Assembly: GCA_024516155.1 (NCBI GenBank)
Contig: JAJJXM010000042.1
Coordinates: 372,001-436,000, forward strand
Source of the DNA: Pyronema omphalodes
Lineage: Eukaryota; Ascomycota; Pezizomycetes; Pezizales; Pyronemataceae
Length of the DNA stretch: 64,000 nucleotides
Reading direction: 5' to 3'
Below are positions 1 through 12,900 of this stretch, one piece after another (position 1 is the first letter of the stretch; every line of letters starts with the position of its first letter). The notes beneath the pieces were generated by a model. The model saw only the letters and a program-made list of their open reading frames with translations. It had not been told where the DNA came from and made no database searches. The position numbers and the translations under genes are program-made.

Positions 1-1899
1 AAGAATTTATACTGCTGATTGAAATCTTGGAGCATCTGATGTTCAAACTGCATGCCCTTACATATATATTTATTCAATTCTTACCCTATATATGTTTTGT
101 ATTGATCACCGCGTTTTAGGCTCCGCATAACCGCTGCAACTATCGTTGGCTACCAACATACATGCCGGCTGCAGCGTATGTGAATGAATTGTGGTTCTGT
201 CCGATCGAGCATACTGCCGCTAGCTCCGGATGATTTAGTTGCCACATTCGAAGCCACGTTATGTCAGCCAAGATATCAGTCACATGTTGTGGTATGTTGA
301 CTTCATTCACTCTAACCGAGATTGGATGGTAATTTTCTGCAGGTAATTTTGAGTTTCTTCGCACTTCAATCATATCCGAAAATTCGACAAGTTGAGTAAA
401 AGCTTCGAAGCCAAAAAGAATACACTTCTACCTTTAGACCCTAGGATAAGCCATGATAACCAATGTCAGCTATCGACAACACTTCTTACAGCTAATCTCA
501 TGCAGTCAACCGTTCACCATCTTAAAGGATTACTTCCTAGCTGATGATAGCATAGCAGTAGGCCTACTTACTATCCCTGGCAAGCACGTTGCCAACCAGA
601 CATCCCGCAACCCCCACGAATTATAGGAATGATAACAACGATGCGTGACATAATTGTTCCGATACCAATTCCAAGACTAAGTAGTTCATCAGATGACATA
701 CCACAAGGCAACTTACCGGTAGTATGGAAGGGTTTGCTATGCTCCGCTCAAACGACGATAGTGCACATGGCCGACTTTTGTGACATTTCTCATTTTAAAC
801 GTCTGAATAAACTAAATGCCACGCACGCATCTCCGGATTATACTCTGCTAGGCTCCATTGGCCTATTATCTGCAAACCATAATCATTATAATCCCAGGCA
901 AGAAATCACGAGACCTAGGATGTCAACAAAATCTGAAGTGCAATAGTGATCATGGATTATGACTCGTCTAGAATACCATATTAGCACTCCAACACCCGTT
1001 ATTCGCTTAAAATTTTGCTGCTGTGCATTGCATGTGTGAAGTTTTGCTACATAGCTAAAGTTTATAATTTTGCTCAAGACCAGAAAATTTCGCTTAGGTG
1101 AGCGGCATATCTAGTGATGCATAGGCTTTCGATGCCTCGAAATATATTATCCAACCACCACGATAATTCTGTCGGGAAGCCCGTCACCACATCTCAAAAT
1201 CATGTGGGGTTCTTATGTATAGTTAAAAGTGCAACATTTTGGTTGTCCTGCATCATCAAATCACATGTGCCACCCGAGATTCATAACCTTGCAGATGCAT
1301 ATGCCTTGTACCCAAAGTAGAGCATTATCGCTTGTGGCTTTGAGAAGGAAAAACCCCTCTCTTGCGGACTCAAATATGATGTCGATAGAAAAACTTTTTT
1401 GTTCAACTTCCTCTCTGCAACTCGCCCGCAGCTGTTTCTCGGATAGTTTGATGGTTGCGTCATTTTTCTTCCGCAAGCGAGTTGACAGCTCATGATGTTT
1501 GCTCTGTTTCTGCAGATAATATGCATTAAACACGTAATGAACGCACGCCAGCTAAATAAAGACCCAGTAGTAACAAAATCCTAACGCCCAAAATCTATCA
1601 CAGCTCAAGTATCCTTTTTTTCCCCCATCAGCAGCCATCCTTCAAGTACCGACCCAATAAAACTTCGTTTTCCCATCCACAACAATTCCCATCCCTAGCC
1701 ATAATCCTTCTTTTATCCCACTACAAAAAAAGCCCCACGAATAAAAACGCCAATAACTCCCACAACCATATATGCCGAACCGTGCCAAGAAAAATGTAGG
1801 AAAAGTGAATATGCACCCAGCATATCGTGAAACAAACAGCTAATCCCCGCTGCGGATTTTCGCGCGCCGTGCAAGATGTACAAATTTGTGTTACCACGT
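1..1899. other. Gene-poor stretch at left edge
   Basis: I see no gene I can support here. A 77-residue open frame lies on the minus strand at 140-373 and several 60-100-residue frames overlap on both strands between 629 and 1533. None has a recognisable domain, a good splice partner or a strand preference. Confidence 0.5.
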
Positions 1900-2222
1900 T
1901 TAAGCTTCAAGCAAGAATGCACCCCAGAACTTGTATCCTTGGGGCTTTGGTGATTTCTTTGAAGGTTGTTGCGCTCTGAAGTTCTCTGCCTTGAAGAGAA
2001 CACCATCTTGAATCTTCTGGGCCTTACTGGAAAAAGTAACCAATACCCTAGTAGTTGAAAGCCATCTGTCAGCCTTATAGATTCCATAGAAGTATTGGAC
2101 AAATGGAATGGCTAAACTTACTTTTCACTGGAAACCATATCCGCTCTCTTCATCTGCTTCCTCTTCTCAAAGCCCATCCTAGAGCATCGGTCCTTTCCAA
2201 AAAAGTCTTCAAAGCTGTTCAT
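1900..2222 (-). CDS. Small two-exon gene, 75-aa hypothetical protein
   Basis: Two minus-strand exons, 2122-2222 and 1900-2026, are joined by a 95-nt intron (donor GTAAGT, acceptor TTTTTCCAG). The splice leaves AA plus T, restoring one frame from the ATG at 2222 to the TAA at 1900. The product is about 75 residues, starts MNSFEDFFGKDR and has a basic middle (MGFEKRKQMKR). It ends in a Pro/Lys/aromatic segment (SPKPQGYKFWGAFLLEA). I see no signal peptide or membrane segment. Each exon is too short to stand out as an open frame, but the strong donor and the frame restoration support a real gene. I do not recognise the family. It lies just downstream of the F-box gene on the same strand, so it could alternatively be the 3' exons of a larger transcript. 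Confidence 0.5.
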
Positions 2223-2354
2223 CACAGGTGTATCCTTACTATATTCCAGTCAGCCACGAATTCCCTATGCTCTGTACATAACTCATTGTATGCTGCCGGT
2301 GATTAAGGAAGGGGGCTTGGTGTGAGGTGAGGGATTAGGGATTAGGGATGCATA

Positions 2355-2819
2355 CTATCTTGCCAACTCCTCAACAACGTCCTTAACCCTTACACCGTTC
2401 TCGTTACGGATAACGACGTCAGGCTGCCATTTCAGAACCGACAATCGCAGCTCCTTAACTGCCGGGCATGTAGCCAACTGTTGATAAACTCCATCCCGGC
2501 TGATGGCTCGGCACTTGCGTACACCGTATGTGGCTTCTTTAGCGCGCACCGAATCGTCAAAGTGAAGCTGAGAAATAACAGGATGTAGCTCAGTGTACTC
2601 GGCATCAAAACTAGGATTGTAATCTGAAGGAACGAAGGTGTTTGCCCGGAGACGTCGGCGGCCAGTGATCAGGTTGTTCCAAAGTCTACAGACATGGGAA
2701 GCAACGACGAGATCACGGCCGGGAAGGTGGGAGAAAACCTCAAGAAGAATAAAGGATGGGAGCTCCATAGTGGGAGTTGCAAGAGTCGAGGAGTATGTTG
2801 TAGTTTCCGTGGAGTACAT
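2355..2819 (-). CDS. F-box domain protein, 154 aa
   Basis: Single-exon frame. After an N-terminal Ser/Thr-rich stretch, residues about 18-52 form an F-box (MELPSFILLEVFSHLPGRDL, then VCRLWNNLI), the Skp1-binding motif of SCF ubiquitin ligases. The remaining 100 residues contain a region resembling the SxxR...LHF segment seen in many short fungal F-box proteins, and no WD40 or LRR repeats. By family it probably recruits a substrate to an SCF ligase; the substrate cannot be inferred. An in-frame ATG at residue 18 is a possible alternative start directly at the F-box. Fungal genomes carry many short single-exon F-box genes of this kind, so the domain call is good and the role unknown. Confidence 0.75.
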   Translation of the reverse strand: MYSTETTTYSSTLATPTMELPSFILLEVFSHLPGRDLVVASHVCRLWNNLITGRRRLRANTFVPSDYNPSFDAEYTELHPVISQLHFDDSVRAKEATYGVRKCRAISRDGVYQQLATCPAVKELRLSVLKWQPDVVIRNENGVRVKDVVEELAR

Positions 2820-5800
2820 AGTCGTAATGTGTTGATATAATAGGCAGAAGTTTGGCTGTACGTCTGTTCCTAGGAGTGATTCTAAAGATAATCAAGAGCG
2901 AGTTCCTTGGTGCAGTGCTGGGTACAGCAGGAATTTAGATTGTTTTTCTGTGCCGTTGTGGATAATAAGGAGTAAATGGAGGGAGGTGAAGATTATATAG
3001 ATATGAGTGATGGGTGCCCAGAATGAGGTAGGACCAGCGAGAACAGACGCAAAGCCAGCTCAGGAAGCACTGTATTATTATTGATAATTGAATTGGTGGG
3101 CACCCGCCGATGGACTTTTTGAGTTACGCTGCTACGAATTTTCGTACATACTTTCTGTTGTTGAAGTTGAGCCGGTCGGACAGCACCCATGAGGACGGGC
3201 GAAGATCGATCCTCGATATTGGTGCAACCCGAATTGAGCCCTGGAATGTCCCTTGGAACCCCACCAGATGGCTGCTGCAAGGTCATAGTATTTACGCTCC
3301 CAGAGTATTGGTTCGCAGTACGTACGGTTTGCTGCATATGTGCAACCTTGACTCAGTGCCCCTGCTCACGACATTTCTGGAAGTTGGTTGGCATCAGTGT
3401 GTGGCAACAAGCCAAGATACCTCAACCACCATCAGAATCGCATCATTATCAGCGCTCTAAACTGTGGATACTGTCCCCAGTTTTTCAGTCTTTTCGCGTG
3501 CGAAATTGTATATGGCTTATTCAGTGGGTAAGACCTGGATAGCTATGACGCTGGCTGATCAGGAATGCCTTGGTGGATAAAGGCGAAGCCGGTGGACATA
3601 CACCGGATTTGCAGCCAATCACATTACAATCCTTGTGACCAACAGCTAACCCCACATTGCTCGGCTACGTTCCGAAATGTCTGGATACAAAATCAGTACC
3701 GGAAAGCAAAAAGTTTCTGGTCACACTATCGCTTCGTATAAGCGCATGACTCTGTCTCGCTTTCTCTTCCGATGAGCCTTGGCTTCTGAATGGTCCGTTT
3801 TTTTTGTTTACCTCAATTCATCTCCGTGGTTGGCTGACGTTTGCGGCGGTGTAAAGTGGCACATGGACCACCGACGTCTTCGTTGTTATCGAGGCATCAT
3901 GATGAACATGCTATGACGAGACCGGTCAACGTCCACACCAGGTACACAACAGGCGGCAACAAGCGAATCATCCGAAATGGCTCGACGGCAATCCGACAAC
4001 TATCTGGCAACGTCTTTAACCCGACGTATTCATTGCCGAAGCTAGAATACCCAAACATTTTCCCGGCTCCCAAAAGAGACAGCCCCGTGATCTCAGATTA
4101 TTGAAAACTGCCATGTTTTTTACCGGAATGAATCCGACGGTTACGTACCATCTTCACAGCGGATTTGCACAAAGAATCGAATCTCCCGTGATGCTGAAAT
4201 TACCTCAGAAGTGATGCCGTGTATCGCCGTTTCGATGATGTGAAATCAGATTCCAGAAAATCGCGAAATGACTTCACCGGATCCGCTAGTGGCTCCAAGT
4301 GGAGATCTGATGCGACCTGAGATGAGACGCAGATATGCGGGAGCGTCCATAGGGCCGCGTTGGTCCGCTGGTAATCCGTGGCCAAACTCTGGCCCAACGT
4401 CTGCATCGATTAGCCCCGATGGTAATTTCTAATACACCCGAACACATCGAACGCACATACTGAGAGTAGTGAAACTTGGCCTTGGATACTGGTTAACCTG
4501 AATAACGTTGTCCTTGATATACCGAGAAAATAATAACAAGTACTCACTCTCAGAGCAACACAAATTCTTGCCTTAGTCGCGCCACGTCAGAGACGAACCG
4601 CGAGCAATGTATTTCGCTGCGCGAAACAATACTTTATGCCTCGTCTTTCTGCATCGCTTTCCGCGTGGTGAGATACGAATCCCACAGGTAGCTGAGATGA
4701 CTCTGCGATGGGGATCAGTCGTGGCATCTTAGCATAGAAGCATCCGCTGATCCTGTTTCTGCATCGTTGGCAGTATGGTATGCGTGTCTTATTCCTCACC
4801 CGCTGTTTCCCGAATGGTGGATGCCCTAGATTTTTGGCTGCCCCAAATTAACGAAGAGTCGCGATAAGCGGGGCAGGGTTACACAACGCCGCTATATCGC
4901 TGTTAAGCGAACCAGCGAACGAGAAAATACATTAGCAGCCGCCGTGGGAAGTCTGTACATATATTGCCTGCGCTTTCGATGTAGGATGAATTAGTAAGAC
5001 AGGAAAATATTAGCTTAAGCCTGTGTATATTCTAGTGTGTATTGTCGTCATTTGTGTGATAGAGAACATAGTCCCGGATACCCCTCTCATGGCGAAGCAT
5101 GTATGGTACACCTTTGATAAGGGCAAACTCATAAACCTGCCGTTTCCAAGTTTGACTTCTGAATGCCCTCACACTAAAATGTTAATACACCATTCACGTT
5201 CAATACAACGTAGATTTTAGTTGCTTCGTGGCAGGCAACAGCTTGTTTCATGACAGCATTTTGCTCGTATTTTAATAACCGCTGGACGATAGACAGTTCG
5301 CGCTTCGCATACGCCGTGGCTGAGCTGCAAAGTCACGTGTTCCGAGATTCCGTGACAAACAAGTTGTGTTAAGCGCGCGGTCGACTATGTAAACTTGTAA
5401 GCTGTGAAGTAATAGAAGCCGGTATTTTTCTTACCCAAGACAACGAGGACTCAAGAGTTAATCTCCAAACTAAACCGGCTATCAAATTGTCGATGGCTTC
5501 GCTATGAGTAAGGGGTGGAGGCAGGTGGAGCTGTGTAAATTAATGCGGGTACAGGCCTTCGGCAACCGATAGCAAAACTTTAAGTGCTGATGTTAGGCTG
5601 CCAAGTCCAACCGTTCTCTTCAAACAAACCCTCTTCATATAACAATACAATAACTCTCACAGGAATGTGGAGACAATATCAATTCTTGATTGCAAATTCT
5701 TAATGTAGTCTAAAACAAGGTTGCAAACGTCAGACGGTAGCTGAGGCAAACGAGACCGTATCAATACCTGCAGTGACATGAAGCACCAGCCAATATCGAA

Positions 5801-7528
5801 GTTGGAAACAGAATCTTCAGGCACAAATGTATTTGATTCAGCGATATGATCGCCATTGTAATCCCACGGTCTGATGAAGGTAATCGAAAGTCTTGAATCA
5901 TTTTAAAAGATGTACAGTAGTATGGCATATTATATTTCTTAAATACTATGCGTAATCCCTTCAAAAGAATCTTCAAGTGGTGCCCTGTTGGCTCTTGAAA
6001 GTTCTCTGAACGCAGTAATCGGCCTTTTGTGCTATCCGCTGCTTTCGCATTCGCCGAGACCAGCGGAATCGATATCAATTCCACGCGGAAGATATAGGGC
6101 TTCCCGACTGGTACTGACGCGATGAAGAATACCCAAAGATATAGATTTAATGCAGGTACCCATATATGGTGCCATGCACTACATTGCGACTTGACACGGT
6201 TTAGGGAAGACCTATTCGATAGCCTTCTCGATCTTCAGGACGTAGATCTGAGAAATTTAATTACACGCATTGGTCCCAGCCATTGGATTTTCCGGAATTA
6301 AATTTTGGAAAATCAGGTAATGCAGTTTATAGCCGAGGCGGGATACGTAAACTTTTGTTTATGAAATTCGCCTACGGAAACGCGTAGGTGACTGACTAAT
6401 CGCAGCTGCTCTTTGCCTCATGGTTACCGAAGCAACGAACAATCGCCGGTATTCTCTTCTCGTCTCCGCTCCACCTCCACCGCGTTCATCCCCCATACAT
6501 ACGCGAGGATGTTTCTTTCAGGCTTCAGCCTTCCTCGACAACCTTGATAAGACCCGACTACTCTTTCGATGTCTTGGAGGACAAGATCAGCCAATCCCAC
6601 CGTGGAGATTTCCACTTTTGGCGATCGCTTCCGATCGAAGCTCAGTGGAAGCGGCCGTGCAGCCTAACCGGGTGGTTAGAGTTGCAACTCCAGGAGCTTT
6701 ATCTACGCTCGGGCCTTTCTTTCCTACTCTCACCTTCTACTCTACCTTCTCGATGCATACTCTTGACGCATCTCCTTGAGATTTATACATATGTAGGTCG
6801 CATACACATGCATTCCAACCGCCCCTGACGGTCCCTGCAGTTTCGTTTACGAAGCAAGATAGAGTTCAAGATCTATCAATTCTCCGGATTGCAGCTATGA
6901 CGCGAAGTGACGATGGCGATATCGATAAAAATTCGCGACGAGCTCCACGCACAAACAATTCAAACACGAGTCGTGGGGGATCCTAGGAGTCTTCCATGAT
7001 AGCTTCCGTAGCTTCCGCAACATCTGTGCGCTGAGGCAAGACATCCAGGCCCTGAAGCTCCCCGGGATGATGTTTCCGGTCCAAATCGAACACCACAAGC
7101 GCGTGGATCACACGAGCTCGCCCATGTTCGGATATCCACGGTCCACATTAGGAGTAACATGGCAATGTCAGACCAATGCACCCCAGGTGTAGTTTGTGTT
7201 CGACTCAGGAGCTTTGTTCTTCTTCAGGAGCTTTGTTCAGGGGTGGAATATTCACTTGGAGCTTGACTGGGTTCTGTGCTGCTTCAGTACATAAGTTCCA
7301 ACGCTCCCTTACTTCCAGGCAATGGAGTCAGCATAATTTACAGCTATTTACAAAGCTTTACAAACAAGCCAGCAATCCAACAAGCCAAGAAACAATCATT
7401 ATAACCAGACCATTCGCCCAATTCCCATCTTTGTCCAAATTCCATCTCACCACCGATATTGCAATACCTTTGATTGAGCTTAGAATACTTCTTTCACTCA
7501 GTCACACATCCACATACCTAACACCAAG
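2820..7528. other. Gene-poor stretch with short coding-like fragments
   Basis: I find no confident gene in 4.7 kb. Overlapping open frames on both strands occur at 2993-3542 (up to 117 aa), 3841-4104, 4200-4440, 4587-4799, 5761-6084 and 6420-6828. At about 4200-4440 three frames stay open: two on the plus strand, one preceded by a CTCAG acceptor-like site, and a 68-aa minus frame. No known domain is visible. Decayed repeats or gene relics are possible. Confidence 0.4.
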
Positions 7529-7588
7529 GTGAGTCACTCTGCGGGTACCTTGTTCCAAACTTACTTAACCATATCTAACGCGCCACAG
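7529..7588 (+). other. 5' UTR intron of the F-box/ankyrin gene
   Basis: AAG|GTGAGT begins at 7529. A TCTAAC branch-like site precedes the acceptor GCCACAG at 7588, which abuts the ATG at 7589. The 60-nt length fits the other introns here. Confidence 0.55.
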
Positions 7589-8227
7589 ATGCTGCTTAAT
7601 CTACCCCGCGAGATCATCCTTCTCGTTGCCGAGCAAGCCTGCAGCTACCGTGACCTCAATGCCCTCGTCCGCTGCAACAAGACTCTTTACTCCCTACTCA
7701 ACAAACACCTCTACGGCTTCTCACTGGCCCCTCCCCCTCGAGACATACTCTCACATGCGCTTCGCTACGCTATCAATACCTGCCCCGAGCGAACTCTCGT
7801 CCGCTTCCTTGACGCCGGCGTCTGTCCCTCCTCCCAGATCTTTTGGCCACAACCTATTACATTACTTTCCGCTGCGGTTCTTGCTCGGCGAGAACCATTA
7901 GTACGAATTCTGTTGAGCAGAGGAGCAGATCCTAATGCGATGCCAATGAAGAGGGGGAAGGTTTATGGGGAGCCACCAATCGTGGCTGCCACGAGGTCTG
8001 GGCAGGTTGACTTGATGATTGTGTTGATGGATAAGGGAGCGGAGGTAGGGGGGGCACAGGGGGCATATTTGCTGGGGATTGCCATGGGTCATGGAAGGAC
8101 CGAGGCAGTGAAATGTTTGCTACACTACGGAGTGGACCCCAGGAGTATGGGGGTATCAAAAGCTCCAGTTCAGAGGAGGATTGTCGAGGAGGTTGCTGCG
8201 CCAAGGGTGGGGATGGTGGGATGTTAG
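7589..8227 (+). CDS. F-box and ankyrin-repeat protein, 212 aa
   Basis: I start the gene at ATG 7589, immediately after a 60-nt 5' UTR intron, because the F-box begins there: MLLNLPREIILLVAEQA, then DLNALVRCNKTLYSLLN (residues 1-40). Two to three ankyrin-like repeats follow: one around PITLLSAAVLARREPLVRIL with LLSRGADPNA (residues about 92-120), one around PPIVAATRSGQVDLMIVLMDKGAEV (about 130-155), and a weaker one ending CLLHYGVDPRS. This F-box plus ankyrin architecture is common in filamentous ascomycetes and suggests an SCF adaptor that binds its substrate through the ankyrins. No partner can be named. The short C-terminus contains no further motif. Confidence 0.8.
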   Translation: MLLNLPREIILLVAEQACSYRDLNALVRCNKTLYSLLNKHLYGFSLAPPPRDILSHALRYAINTCPERTLVRFLDAGVCPSSQIFWPQPITLLSAAVLARREPLVRILLSRGADPNAMPMKRGKVYGEPPIVAATRSGQVDLMIVLMDKGAEVGGAQGAYLLGIAMGHGRTEAVKCLLHYGVDPRSMGVSKAPVQRRIVEEVAAPRVGMVGC

Positions 8228-9963
8228 GCATTAGAGGCAGGGATGTGATTACATGTTGGGTACATAGCAGTGCATACTCTAGATATGCATAGCAAGTGAT
8301 TTGGCGTTTGGGGGTCTGCATTAGCATAGCGATTTGGGTACATAGACTTGGAGCATCATACTGATATTTCAGAAACACATGGTAAAGATAATCTTAATTC
8401 ACCTAATAATAAACAAAGTTGAAACTTAATCTGTCTCTGCCGCCGCGATACAGTAACTTTGCCATGTCACCGATGACCTGTGCCCTAATTGAATTGCGCG
8501 ACGTTACCTTTGTACGAACATTCTTCAATTTCTACCGGAGTAACTCTTTGTTCCTAGAATTTTGATAGAATTACACGCTATTATCATAGCTGATTTTCCG
8601 AAAACGGGTGAAACCCGCTGCCCACGCGCTTATAATCGAAAACTCTAACTCCCGGAAGCCAAGACTGACGATATCTCAGGTTGCTAAGAAAGACGGTAAA
8701 TTACAAGAAACCACGGGATCATACTTTAATAATGTTTCGGCATTTCAAACTGTAATAAGTCTCAGAAGTAAGTATTATGAAAGACATTCAGAGCTAGGCC
8801 TTACCAACTGCCGTAACAATAACAAAGATTTCACATGTATTACTGGTTGCCTGACTCATAGGGATGAAATCACACTGTACCCGGGTAGAGTACATTGAAT
8901 TGATTCACGCGCTAAGCTTACATTATTGTATAAATTGAATATATGTACAATTCTTACTACATGTGGGTGATGTAAATTTTTGTAACACCAGCCCTTTGGA
9001 TGAACTGATAAGGCTTGCTACTTTGCATGCTGCGTGGTCTAGGATAAGGCTGCAAGGCCCTTCACAATGTGTGGCATTTCAGATGTTGCAGTCGTCACGG
9101 AATCATGGATGTTGGATAAGGCTCCACCCTATTGAAACGGGATTGCGCATGATCACGAAGTTCGATGACTATACTGTTAGGATGAACGTGAGTAGTACAA
9201 AATAAATCTCAAATTCATGTAACATCATATCTCGATAGCCGTCCACGGTATACGGCATGAATATTTGAAATGATGTTTATGGCGAGAAATCAGAATTTCA
9301 TGTCGTATGGTTTAGTATTCATAAAAGCGGTAGGTGATATCAGAAGTAGCATGACTTTGGTATCGCGGTATCGCGGTATCACTACATATCTACCGGCAGA
9401 ATGATGGACAGCAATGATCATGTTGCGTCACTCGGGATCACGCAGCTAGGCAGCAAATGTTGTGCATATGGAAATTGATTCTCAATGCCAGAAACTGATA
9501 TCCCGTAGATGAGAGTCGAGCATTAAGGACAGGTCTTAAAGAACGGTTGTCATAGCGGGTTTCGGCTAATGTGGAAACTGTGCCGAAATCATGTAACCTC
9601 ACATTCCAGCGGATGTTAGCCGCCGTATGAATTCGTTGTTTAATGCATATATATGCATCTTTCCCCTTGAACAATGAGTTGTAGGTTTGAGAAAGATGCT
9701 TTGGCTGGTGACATTCCTGGCGAGGTATCAATATCTATGTACTGTAGCGGTTCCTCTCGGGGGTACTTGTACCTCCATGTAACTAGTCGATGTAAGCGAA
9801 ACTTCTCTTCCTACAATCAAGGCACCCTCCACCTCCATTTTGGATATCTCGCAGCAATATCTTTCTCGTCATACAGTACGCCTAAAACCTTGTTTATATA
9901 TCGCTGGCAATTTGTTTTTGGACCTTTTCTCAGTTTTGGACCTCTTGGTATACGCCAGACGTA
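8228..9963. other. Intergenic, no supported gene
   Basis: Mostly AT-rich. Short frames (8608-8898, 8963-9205, minus 9438-9731, 9674-9964) show no domain. A small direct repeat of TATCGCGG occurs near 9360-9380. A TATATA-like element near 9894 lies about 70 nt upstream of the next gene's ATG. Confidence 0.4.
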
Positions 9964-12900
9964 ATGGAACGGTCTGTTACAAGGCCGGCAAGAAGAAGGA
10001 GAACAGCTGGAACAGGTCACCCATTGGTAAGTGGGGTACATCCTGAAACAACGGGAAATGAGGAATCCGGCGAAGACGAGGAGCCGGTCGTCCTTCATGA
10101 CATAGGTCCATCGATTCCTCCACCACCCCAGCCTCTGCAACACACAGGAGAGACTCCCCCACTACCTCGACAAATAATAAGACCTCCGCCATCTGTGTCA
10201 GACCTTGTAGCGTGGAGCCGGTTCAATGAACAGATAGCTTTACGTTATCGGGCTGAGAGTGAAGAAATGCGGCGAAATGGAGTGGAGCGGCCGGAAAATG
10301 TAGACATACGCGCGCGGGTCGAGAGGATTGCCAGACAATTAGTTTTAGAGACTGAGGAACATAAAAATCTGCATCAGCATTCTGAAGCTCAGCAAAGACT
10401 CCAGGCAAATCGGGAAACTCAGAACTCTGAAGATTTTCCAGAGGCTTCTCATATACCGGAGCTGCAGGAGACTGGAACTCGTCAAGAACCTGAGACAGCG
10501 CAGAGCTCAATAGCTGCTACGGAGCCGTTGGAAAATCAACCTTTACAGGACCAACAGCAAATATCGATCTTGCAAAGAGCTCAAATGCCACCGAGACCCA
10601 TGACACTGGAACAGCTCCGAGCGATGAACGATGAAGTACTTTCTGGGATTGAATCTGTACGACAGCTTATGCGAGATATGCCAGCCGTACAATCGGATCA
10701 GCCGCAGCAGGTGAAAACTCAACAAACATCTCTGATAGATCAAGAACCTCATGAAGCCAAAGAATTTACAGCAGCAAATTCGAAGGAAACAAAGACAAAG
10801 GAGGAAAATCAGGATCCTCGGCAATCAAGCAAATCTCAAGAGCCCCAAGAAAATCCGGGACCGTCGCAATCTCAATGGAAGGCAAAAAGGTCATCTAAGA
10901 TATCTCAGATACCTCAGGAATCCAAGCGATCCCGTGAGTTCCTATTCGACGAGATGGACTGGATGCCGACACCAGATGAAGATGTGCAGCTCCATAAGGT
11001 ATATTCACACACATCATTTAAGGAACGTGGGCTTACGGCTGGCGATCTAGGTATTTCCGGCAGGCGAATCCGGGGGACTCTCAAATTCCACGGGACAGCT
11101 CGCGAACTCTGCATCAAATTCTTGTCATGCAATGAACAAAGAGTTTCGGAGGGCTTGTGATGAAAAGTGGGCTACAACAGGAAACCAGGAGGCGACGCAG
11201 TCTATATCTTCGGCACCACAACCCCAAGGGGCAGCCCAGGAGCCTGAGACGCCCGTGAAGTTGCAAAAGACTGGGCGGATATCAGCATCAGATAAAGAGC
11301 AACATTCAAAGGAGGTACATTAGTCCAAATCACACGAGAAAGCATTAGACAATGGCTAACAACTCAGGAATTCGAGGCTAGCACAGCCAGGGGACTCAGT
11401 GAGATCGTAGGACTGCTTGCGAACTCTCTATCAAGCAATGTACCGGAAGCAGTTACAGAATTCATCAAAGACTTTGATGAACTATTGGCTGCCTCCGGAT
11501 TGGTTTTAACATTGAATAGAGAAACCTCTGATGGACTTCAAGAGATTACCGCTCAACTTTCTGGGCCTCTTACACCACCCAAAACACCACAGGAACTAAA
11601 ACAACAACAGGCATCGCAGAAGCCGCTAGAACGCCAATCCCTACAGGAGCCACAGAAACGACAAGAAGCACAACCGCAGGAGCCACAGAAACCGTTAGAA
11701 CCGGAAGAACCACAAAAAACTCCAGAAGCGCTGGAACCTCATGTGCCAGTGGAGCTATCACAAAAGACTCCGGAGCCGCAAGAATCCCAGCACACTCGGG
11801 AACTGCAAAATCCGCAAGGATCTCAAGCATCGCAAAATATGCAGGAACAGCAAAAATTACAACTGCAAGAAAAACAGAAATATCAAGAACTGAAAGATTC
11901 ACAAGAGCTGCAGAAACTCCAAGAGCCGCTTATATCACAGGGACCCCAGCTATCTCCAGATCATAAGGAACAGCAACAGACGCGTGTAGAGGCACTGAAG
12001 CATCTAGGGTATCAAAGTCAAAGAGAGGAAGAACTCCTACGCGAGCAATAGGAAAGCAATCGTATGCGGGGAGAATCCGAGCAACAAGTATCTGAAGAAA
12101 TCGAAGAAATAATCAACTTCGAGAACCAGGAAAGGCAGGGACTAATTGAACTGCGAGACCAGTTGCAACAACACATTTATAAATTTGATAGATTACTGGA
12201 ATTAGAGAAACGGCAGAAGAGGGAGCTACTGGAAATAGAGGAACTAGGGAAGGGTATTGACCAGGAACTACAGGAAAAAGAAAAGAATGAGCGAGAGAAA
12301 CAAAGTCAACCGTGCGACCCACAGAAGCCAGAGGAGCATCAAGAATCTCAGGAATCTCAGGCACCCGAGGAACCTCAAGCACCTACGCCTCAGGCATTTC
12401 AAGTATCCGAGGAACCTCAAGCACCTACGCCTCAGGCATTTCAAGTTTCCGAGGAACCTCAAGCACCTGCGTCTCAAGCACCTGTATCTCAGGAATCCCA
12501 AGCATCCGAGGAACCTCAAGCACCTACGCCTCAGGCATTTCAAGTATCCGAGAAACCTCAAACATCTGCTTCTCAAGCACCTGTATCTCAGGAATCCCAA
12601 GCATCCGAGGAACCTCAAGCACCTACGCCTCAGGCATTTCAAGTATCCGAGAAACCTCAAACATCTGAATCTCGGGAATCTCAAGTATCTGAGGAACCCC
12701 AAGCACCCGCAACTCAAAAATCCCAAGTATCCGAGAAACATCAAGCACCTGCATCTCAGGAATCTCAAGCAGTCGAGGAACCTCAAGCACCTGCATCTCA
12801 GGAATTTCAAATGTCGCAGAAACTGCAAAAATACCAGAGACTAAAAGAGCAACGGGAACCACAAGAAATTACAAAGATTGCAGCAGAAATCTTGGACGAC

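Noticed and set aside
2326..2350. GGGATTA repeats that contain TTAGGG, also near 30920-30945
   Set aside because: Only two to three copies with a different register (GGGATTA); too short for telomeric sequence.
3110..3542. Two overlapping frames with several Cys residues, possible small secreted protein
   Set aside because: No signal peptide at the start, frames overlap on both strands, and no intron restores a plausible N-terminus.
12268..12828. 186-residue minus-strand frame (Arg/Leu/Cys-rich) opposite the repeat region
   Set aside because: It is a mirror of the tandem repeat: codons of the Q/E/P units have no stop on the opposite strand. The periodic sequence has no start context or domain.
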